Positions 58,570 through 64,000 of a DNA stretch of 64,000 bases are shown piece by piece. The stretch lies in assembly GCF_029504695.1 (NCBI RefSeq), contig NZ_JAQFIN010000006.1, positions 62,001 through 126,000 of the forward strand, in the 5' to 3' direction. How positions within the stretch are numbered: position 1 is the first letter of the stretch; each line of letters begins with the position of its first letter. Both the position numbers and the translations under genes were made by a program. The notes under the pieces are model-generated. The model had not been told where the DNA came from. It searched no databases and was given only the letters and a program-made list of their open reading frames with translations. This stretch comes from Parabacteroides sp. PF5-6 (GTDB lineage Bacteria; Bacteroidota; Bacteroidia; Bacteroidales; Tannerellaceae).

Positions 58570-61500
58570 TTAAAATCCTAATTTGAACCCAATCGTATAA
58601 CTACGGCTTAAAGGATATTGAGCATAGTCATATCCCTGGAAGTTGTAAGTGCCATCGTCATTCTTCCGGGTATCTCCGGTTCCTGCGTCATACCCTTTGT
58701 AGCCTGTAATGGTGAATAGGCGATTGCCTCCAATATACACGCGCAGGTTTTCAATTTTTAGTTGCTTGCACACATTCACAGGCAAGTTGTAACCGATTTG
58801 CAGATTATTCAAACGCAGATAGTCGCCATTCTCAACGAAACGATCGGATACTTTGATGTTTCCATTCGGATCGCCAATCACCGCACGTGGAATATCCGTA
58901 TTGGTATTGTCCGGGCGCCAGGAATTTAACGCATCTTTTCCGTAATTAAAGTTCTTATCCATTCTTTGGAGTTGCACTTTCATACCGTTGTAACGTTTCA
59001 CTCCAAAATTGCCATAGAAATTAGCCACCAGGTCGAAACCTTTGTAAGCCAGATTGAAGTTCAGACCCATAATGACTTTCGGATTACCGGAACCTAAATG
59101 ATATTTATCGCTTGAGTCCAGTTTTCCGTCTCCATTCTGATCGATGAAACGGATGTCGCCCGGTTGAGCGGCAGGTTGCAAAGGTACCCAGTTCCCATTT
59201 GCGTCCGTAGAACCGTGTTGGGCATTCCAAGTATCTACGTCCTGTTGGCTCTGGAAGATGCCGGCCGTTTCATATACCCAGAATTCACCGACTTCACCGC
59301 CTACATAAGCACGGGCAGGACCTGATTCATATAAATAACCCGGATCCGACATCTCTTTCAGTACACTCTTATAACCGGAGAGGTTCATATCGATATCATA
59401 GCGGAAGTCCCCTGCTTTACCATGGTAAATGGTTTGCAATTCCCATCCTTTGGTTTGTAGTTTGCCTTCGTTCACGGTTAACGCACCAAAGCCGGTACAG
59501 TAACTGATGTTCTTACTGGATAACATATCTTTTGTGTCTTTGATATATCCTTCCAGAGATACTTCCAGTTTGTTGTTCCAGAATCCCAGGTCGATACCGA
59601 TATTCTTGTAATAAGTCGTTTCCCACTTAATATTATAGGAAGGTAAACCAGTTATTGCATATCCGTAGTTGATCTCACTTCCACCTAAAGCATAATTGAG
59701 ATCATTGGTATTGTAGGCCAATTTAGGGATATACATATAATTCCCAATGGATTGATTACCTAATGCACCATAGCTTAACCGTAGTTTCATTACGGATATA
59801 TTGTCTTTCAGGTTTTCCCAGAACCCTTCATTGGCTATGTTCCATCCCAAAGAAGCAGAAGGAAAGAAACCCCATTTATTTCCTTCTCCAAAACGGGAAG
59901 AACCGTCATAACGCGCCGAGAACATCGCCATATAGCGGTAATCATAGTTATAACTTACACGACCAAAAGCAGAGCGTAAAGCATTCCGATTGTATTCTCC
60001 GTCGACAGCGAAAGATTGTTGTCCATGCCCCAGATACGGAAGTTCATTATTCTCGAATTTCTGCGCATATCCTTCTTGGTCATCCCAACGGCTTTCTTCC
60101 TGTGAGAGACCTAACATGGCCTGCAGGGAATGCTTTTCTGCAAATGTTTTGTTGTAATTTGCTGTAAGTTCCATCAGGTCGTTTGTTCTTTTGCTTCGGT
60201 ATTCGGTCAGGTTCGCTAATGTATTTACCTTCAAAGCACCGACATAATAAGTAGGAACGAAAGTCTTCGAATGGTAAAAATTCATGTTACGGCTTGCCTG
60301 GAATTTAAAGATTAGGTCTTTGATCGGCTCATATTGAACGTATGCAGAAGCAGATATATAATCGGTTGCCCGCTTTTGTTGTATCAGGTTGTTGAATGCA
60401 ACCGGGTTGGCCGCATCGGTCATCCCCATACCGGGAATGGCTCCACCGTATCCGCCTTCGTTATTTTCATCGTATACGCTAACCAATGGTTCTATATTAC
60501 TGGTCTGGAACATTCCCGGGAAGCCGGTATTGGGCTCCGGACGATAGGTGTTTCGTCCGTAGCTGACGGACTCTCCCATTTTAAAGTTCCCTCGTTTCAC
60601 ATCGGAGTTTAGGCGGAAACCAAAACCATCAGAACCTGTACCTTCCACAATCCCGTCTGTTTTATTATAAAAGCCGGAGAGAGCGACGTTCATAATCTCA
60701 TTCCCTGCAGAGTAACTGATATTATATTTCTGTGAAAGCGCTCTTCTGTAATATTCTTTCTGCCAGTCGGTATCGGCAAATTGATTTGGATTTTCTTCAT
60801 AAGCAGATATATATTTCGGCCAACGATTTTCCGGTACCCCGGCATTACTTAATGCCAATTTGTTTACCCAGATATATTCCGCGGAGTTACATATATCCAT
60901 CCGTTTGGGAAGGTCTTCCAATCCGATAAAAGAAGATATTTGAATGCGAGGTTCTTTCATTGCTGTTCCCCGGTGAGTCTCGATCAGGATAACCCCGGCA
61001 GCGGAACGTGAACCGTAGATTGCCGCCATAGCCGCATCTTTCAATACAGTCATTGACTTGATATCCTCCGGATTAAGAAAGGACATATCACCGGGAGTCC
61101 CGTCGATAATGACTAACGGCTCATTGCTGGATCCCCATGTCGTCAGACCACGGACAGTTATAGTCGGTGAAGTTCCCGGAGCTCCGTTACCAAAGTTAAT
61201 AGCGAGGCCGGGAGCCATCCCTTGCAATGCAGTTGCTGCTCCGGAAACTGCCAGATTTGCAATCTTATCTCCGGCAACTGTGGTGACAGAACCGGATACA
61301 TCGGACTTACGTTGCGTACCATAACCGATAACGATTACTTCGTCGAGCGCTTGTGTATCTTCTGCCAATACGATGCGGAGTGAACTTGACTGGCCGATAC
61401 TAATGGTCCGGGTTGTATAACCGATATAAGAGACCTGCAACTGATTTCCATTTACCTGTTCCAGGGTAAACTCTCCATCGAAATTGGTTATCGTACCGTT

Positions 61501-61971
61501 TGTCGTTCCGGCTTCCACCACGTTTGCTCCGATAATCGGTTCACCGAGATCGTCGACGACCACCCCGGTAATCCGTCGGCCTTGCTGTGAAGCCGGTAAA
61601 ATGCGGCCTCCTTCTTTATAAAGGATAATATGTTTGTCGTCGATCGTATATTTGATATTTTCGCTGGCAAACAGTTCATCCAAAATTTCCATTACTGCCC
61701 GGTCTTTTACGTTTACGGAAACACGTCGATTGACGTTAATTTGATTTAGATTATACGTAAAATAAAAAGAACTTTCTTCTTCAATAGCTGATAAGACTTG
61801 TTCTACGGTGGCGTCTTTCATCTCTAAGGATAAGCGGGCGGATTGAGAGTACAATAGGCTCGCTACACTTTGCAATGTTCCTAACATTAGAAATAACAGG
61901 ATACATCTCATAATAAATAGGCTTTTTCGTAGCCATGCAAATTTAGCTTCTTTGCATGGCGTGTTTTTCAT
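58570..61971 (-). CDS. SusC-family TonB-dependent receptor with STN signalling domain
   Basis: From the Met at 61971 the protein has 1133 residues. After a long signal region (to about residue 45) comes the short secretin/TonB N-terminal (STN) domain (about 45-120, SLEMKDATVEQVLSAIEEES), used by transducer receptors to contact FecR. Then follow the carboxypeptidase-like domain (GVVVDDLGEPIIGANVVEAG), the plug (TQALDEVIVIGYGTQRKSDV) and the barrel, ending in SYTIGFKLGF. The STN domain fits the upstream FecR and sigma genes. The frame also has a Met at 61983; the GGA eight bases before the 61971 ATG favours the shorter form. Ligand unknown. Confidence 0.94.
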   Translation of the reverse strand: MKNTPCKEAKFAWLRKSLFIMRCILLFLMLGTLQSVASLLYSQSARLSLEMKDATVEQVLSAIEEESSFYFTYNLNQINVNRRVSVNVKDRAVMEILDELFASENIKYTIDDKHIILYKEGGRILPASQQGRRITGVVVDDLGEPIIGANVVEAGTTNGTITNFDGEFTLEQVNGNQLQVSYIGYTTRTISIGQSSSLRIVLAEDTQALDEVIVIGYGTQRKSDVSGSVTTVAGDKIANLAVSGAATALQGMAPGLAINFGNGAPGTSPTITVRGLTTWGSSNEPLVIIDGTPGDMSFLNPEDIKSMTVLKDAAMAAIYGSRSAAGVILIETHRGTAMKEPRIQISSFIGLEDLPKRMDICNSAEYIWVNKLALSNAGVPENRWPKYISAYEENPNQFADTDWQKEYYRRALSQKYNISYSAGNEIMNVALSGFYNKTDGIVEGTGSDGFGFRLNSDVKRGNFKMGESVSYGRNTYRPEPNTGFPGMFQTSNIEPLVSVYDENNEGGYGGAIPGMGMTDAANPVAFNNLIQQKRATDYISASAYVQYEPIKDLIFKFQASRNMNFYHSKTFVPTYYVGALKVNTLANLTEYRSKRTNDLMELTANYNKTFAEKHSLQAMLGLSQEESRWDDQEGYAQKFENNELPYLGHGQQSFAVDGEYNRNALRSAFGRVSYNYDYRYMAMFSARYDGSSRFGEGNKWGFFPSASLGWNIANEGFWENLKDNISVMKLRLSYGALGNQSIGNYMYIPKLAYNTNDLNYALGGSEINYGYAITGLPSYNIKWETTYYKNIGIDLGFWNNKLEVSLEGYIKDTKDMLSSKNISYCTGFGALTVNEGKLQTKGWELQTIYHGKAGDFRYDIDMNLSGYKSVLKEMSDPGYLYESGPARAYVGGEVGEFWVYETAGIFQSQQDVDTWNAQHGSTDANGNWVPLQPAAQPGDIRFIDQNGDGKLDSSDKYHLGSGNPKVIMGLNFNLAYKGFDLVANFYGNFGVKRYNGMKVQLQRMDKNFNYGKDALNSWRPDNTNTDIPRAVIGDPNGNIKVSDRFVENGDYLRLNNLQIGYNLPVNVCKQLKIENLRVYIGGNRLFTITGYKGYDAGTGDTRKNDDGTYNFQGYDYAQYPLSRSYTIGFKLGF

Positions 61972-62111
61972 AATAAAATCCATACATTTGTAAATGATTG
62001 GTGAGTATTAATTTAGGTAGTCTCTAAAATGTTTTACTTGCTTTTATCCGAACCGGGGATGTTGGCGCAACTCCGGTTCTTCCGTTTTTGTTCGGCTTAT
62101 TCCATAGGCAT

Positions 62112-63110
62112 TTATTTTTTAAGTTTAAAAATTTCGTATTGATCGTTATTTTTCCGGTAGTCCAACCGTCTTGTTTCTTTCAGGAAGTCGAGTACTTTCT
62201 CTATTGTAGCTGTTTCATATACCCGGCTATTGAAAGTTTCTTCTTCCAGCTCTTTATCCAGGATCACAATTTTCACATTGAAGCGGCGCTCAAGATCATC
62301 GACAATATAAGCCAGTGTTTTGTTTGCATAACTAAGTTCACCGACAGTCCACGATTTTAATAGGCTGGTATCTACATTTCGTTTGACATTCAGCCCATTT
62401 TCCTTTGAATAGGATGCCTGGTCGTTTGGCTCTAAAACAACCCGGTCGCCATCGTGTTCAATGGAAGCCACTTCCACTTTTCCTTCAGCCAGTGTGACCA
62501 ATGTGTTGCCCGAAGGGTAGGCTTCTACATTGAACTTGGTACCAAGAACGGTAACACTAATCAGGTCGGTCCGGACAATAAAAGGGGACTTTTCATCATG
62601 TACAACTTCAAAAAAACCTTCTCCTTGTAATGTGACCGTTCGGTTCTTTGCCGTAAAACTGGCTGGATATACCAACCGGCTTTCCGCGTTGAGCCAGACT
62701 TTTGTCCCATCGGTCAAAGTGATGGCGCTCCGTTGACCTTTTGGGACCTCGATTATATTCATGCTTTGTGCTACAATTTCCGCATCTTTCTGCAGTTTAT
62801 ACAAACTTGTTCCTAAAAAGGCGATGATAAGAATGGCGGCAGCATACCCCACCCACGATAACATTTTCTTGCGTGATATCTGCAGGCGGCGAATACGGGC
62901 TTCCGGCTTTTGTATGATAAACCGGTTATATGCTTCACATATTTCTTTTTCTTCCGAGAACTGAATTTCATCTTTCAGGCTCCAGATACGTTCCATTTCG
63001 AATAACCAGCTTGCATTTTCAGTGTCTTCCTCGATCCATTCTTTTACCTGGCATAGTTCCTCCGGGGTACACTGTTTATTCAAAAATCGTAAGAGTAGTT
63101 GTTCGCCCAT
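62112..63110 (-). CDS. FecR-family anti-sigma factor
   Basis: This 332-residue protein has a cytoplasmic N-terminal part (EEDTENASWLFEMERIWSLK), one membrane segment at about residues 87-105 (WVGYAAAILIIAFLGTSLY), the FecR domain (about 120-215, IEVPKGQRSAITLTDGTKVW to FIVRTDLISVTVLGTKFNVE) and the C-terminal DUF4974 region (LAYIVDDLERRFNVKIVIL). It holds its sigma factor until the SusC STN domain signals ligand uptake. The gene lies 146 bases downstream of the sigma gene; that gap holds array F, an unusual place within such a pair. Confidence 0.94.
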   Translation of the reverse strand: MGEQLLLRFLNKQCTPEELCQVKEWIEEDTENASWLFEMERIWSLKDEIQFSEEKEICEAYNRFIIQKPEARIRRLQISRKKMLSWVGYAAAILIIAFLGTSLYKLQKDAEIVAQSMNIIEVPKGQRSAITLTDGTKVWLNAESRLVYPASFTAKNRTVTLQGEGFFEVVHDEKSPFIVRTDLISVTVLGTKFNVEAYPSGNTLVTLAEGKVEVASIEHDGDRVVLEPNDQASYSKENGLNVKRNVDTSLLKSWTVGELSYANKTLAYIVDDLERRFNVKIVILDKELEEETFNSRVYETATIEKVLDFLKETRRLDYRKNNDQYEIFKLKK

Positions 63111-63200
63111 ACCTTGTTTTACTTGTGTTTCTATTAATACGACAACTGAGAAAGGAAAACTACGTGGTCGGAAAGCATTTTTATACGCCCTGCTAAAAAA

Positions 63201-63253
63201 ATACCGAAGGCTATTCTAAAAACTCCGACGGCCTTTTTGAAATATCCGGCGCT
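63201..63253. repeat. array F: GC-rich 21-bp repeat inside sigma/FecR gap
   Basis: CCG centres at 63204, 63225 and 63246 are 21 apart. The unit AAAACTCCGACGGCCTTTTTG is nearly that of array D at 47066-47188. It stands between the sigma stop and the FecR start, where an RNA hairpin could change their ratio. Confidence 0.7.
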
Positions 63254-63256
63254 ACT

Positions 63257-63811
63257 TCAGAGAAAAGTGATCAGGTGGCGCAGTTGCTTACGTAGGGATA
63301 AAACCGCCTGGCGGATATGTCCTTCTACGGTGCGGGGGGAGATCTGCATCTGTTCGGCAATTTCTTTGTGTGACATTTCACTGAAATAGAAAAGATTGAA
63401 TGCTTCCGCGCATTTAGGAGGGAGTTGGTCAATGGCTTCTTTGATGCGGTCGGTGAGATCCCGGGTCATAATCTGGCTTAACACATCGTTTGTATCGGTG
63501 ACACTTTCCAGATAAGCGATACGGGCTTCTGCGATACGGATCCGTGACTCGTACTCTTCTACGAGGATTTGATGTTTCAGATGATTCAGGCAACGGTTCT
63601 GGATCCATTTGTAAAGATAAGACTGGATGTTTTCCGCTTCAATTTCTTTTTTCCGTTCCCAATAAGAGGTAAAGACTTCCTGCACGATATCTCTTGCCGT
63701 TTGTTCATCTACGAAGCGGCAAGCCAATCCCATCAACCTTGGGTAGAAGCGTTCAAAGAAAACTTTAAAGGTTAACGGATCGCCGTGTTTTAATTTTTCT
63801 ATGTCGATCAT
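63257..63811 (-). CDS. RNA polymerase ECF-type sigma factor (FecI-like)
   Basis: This 184-residue protein has region 2 (about residues 12-78: TFKVFFERFYPRLMGLACRF, then TARDIVQEVFTSYWERKKEI) and region 4 (about 120-175: LPPKCAEAFNLFYFSEMSHKEI and TVEGHIRQAVLSLRKQL). It belongs to the ECF group that works with FecR and SusC in Bacteroidales PULs. It is the first gene of the sigma - FecR - SusC - SusD - isomerase unit. A full promoter with TTTG and TATCTTTA lies at 63890-63919. The promoters it recognises, probably before SusC in 61984-62111, could not be recognised by eye. Confidence 0.93.
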   Translation of the reverse strand: MIDIEKLKHGDPLTFKVFFERFYPRLMGLACRFVDEQTARDIVQEVFTSYWERKKEIEAENIQSYLYKWIQNRCLNHLKHQILVEEYESRIRIAEARIAYLESVTDTNDVLSQIMTRDLTDRIKEAIDQLPPKCAEAFNLFYFSEMSHKEIAEQMQISPRTVEGHIRQAVLSLRKQLRHLITFL

Positions 63812-63889
63812 TTATTCCTTTTCCCGGCATACTGTCAGTTGCCACGAAGTTTGTTTCTACAATAGATTTAGATTCAGATATTCCGGAGG

Positions 63890-63919
63890 TAAAGATAGAG
63901 ATTTCCTTTGTGAAGCAAA
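63890..63919 (-). promoter_or_regulatory. promoter: TTTG, 18 bases, TATCTTTA
   Basis: On the minus strand TTTG (63919-63916) and TATCTTTA (63897-63890) are spaced by 18 bases, one base off the TAnnTTTG consensus. It precedes the sigma gene start by about 80 bases. Confidence 0.6.
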
Positions 63920-63954
63920 AACCTATATGAACATTTTAAGTGATGAACTTTTTG

Positions 63955-63962
63955 TACCTTTG
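63955..63962 (+). promoter_or_regulatory. candidate -7 box TACCTTTG
   Basis: TACCTTTG followed by C is a perfect TAnnTTTG box. It would drive the plus-strand gene entering the window edge at 63983. Confidence 0.5.
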
Positions 63963-63982
63963 CTTCTCTAAATGAAAAAAGA

Positions 63983-64000
63983 ATGAAATATATTCGTTAC
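63983..64000 (+). CDS. start of a plus-strand gene cut by window edge
   Basis: The ATG at 63983 opens a frame MKYIRY that runs off the window. An upstream ATG at 63972 stops after four codons. Support is only the -7 box at 63955-63962 and the correct spacing; the product cannot be named. Confidence 0.35.

Noticed and set aside
1-64000. tRNA, rRNA or known riboswitch
   Set aside because: No cloverleaf with CCA-type end, no rRNA motif and no conserved riboswitch core was recognised by eye; a covariance search was not possible.

Overview
The window looks like a stretch of a Bacteroidales chromosome, most likely Parabacteroides or a close relative in Tannerellaceae. The evidence is two SusC/SusD pairs, a FecI/FecR-type sigma/anti-sigma pair feeding one of them, DUF4252, DUF3784, BF3164-like and MG2/plug lipoprotein families, weak ribosome-binding sites, and many -7 boxes of the Bacteroides form TAnnTTTG. 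No rRNA, tRNA, transposase, phage gene or CRISPR array was seen. The species call is inference.

Layout. (1) 1-8145, minus strand: a DUF3784 membrane protein cut by the window edge, a secreted protein, a Pit phosphate transporter with a PhoU-like tail, a helix-hairpin-helix protein, a 54-residue ORF, and a tcdA - lolD-like - NSS transporter operon. (2) 8297-10909: mutS on the plus strand. (3) 11031-12874, minus: an operon of DUF4252, ECF sigma factor, membrane protein and a second DUF4252. (4) 12989-18426, minus: a uronate module (GH88, DUF2264, KduI, KduD) with a PD40 propeller protein downstream. (5) 18554-27013: a TonB-C-like lipoprotein, ychF, two six-bladed propeller lipoproteins, polA and a polyprenyl diphosphate synthase. 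(6) 27175-33133, minus: a housekeeping cluster ybeY - mnmG - uvrC - dtd - mazG - deoC, with a near-consensus parS site between uvrC and mnmG, which suggests the origin domain. (7) 33467-46852: a SpmAB-like transporter, then a plus-strand block with a BSP-like lipoprotein, SusC, SusD, an AT-rich DUF3800 gene flanked by a duplicated terminator, an MG2/plug protein without a barrel, and an erythromycin-esterase-like protein that lacks its catalytic histidines. (8) 47518-53551, minus: a haem-motif propeller lipoprotein with a multi-pass membrane partner, and a TonB-dependent receptor. (9) 53716-55514: a nitroreductase and a metallophosphoesterase. (10) 56019-63811, minus: sigma - FecR - SusC - SusD - TIM-barrel isomerase.

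The most unusual content is between the genes. Four spacers carry arrays of imperfect palindromes with an exact 22-bp period, each with its own sequence (20550, 27054, 34834, 55719). Two more share one GC-rich motif at about 21 bp (47066, 63201). Two spacers carry near-identical 9-mer G-rich arrays that fit a four-run G-quadruplex pattern and are followed by a C-rich complement. Five carry 7-bp tandem repeats. Several long nested inverted repeats are built from hairpins that share a TGAAA loop while the stems differ but stay paired. Together these suggest that spacers in this genome are shaped by period-specific and structure-specific processes. That is the candidate undescribed system here; whether it acts through DNA, RNA or only replication slippage cannot be decided from one window.
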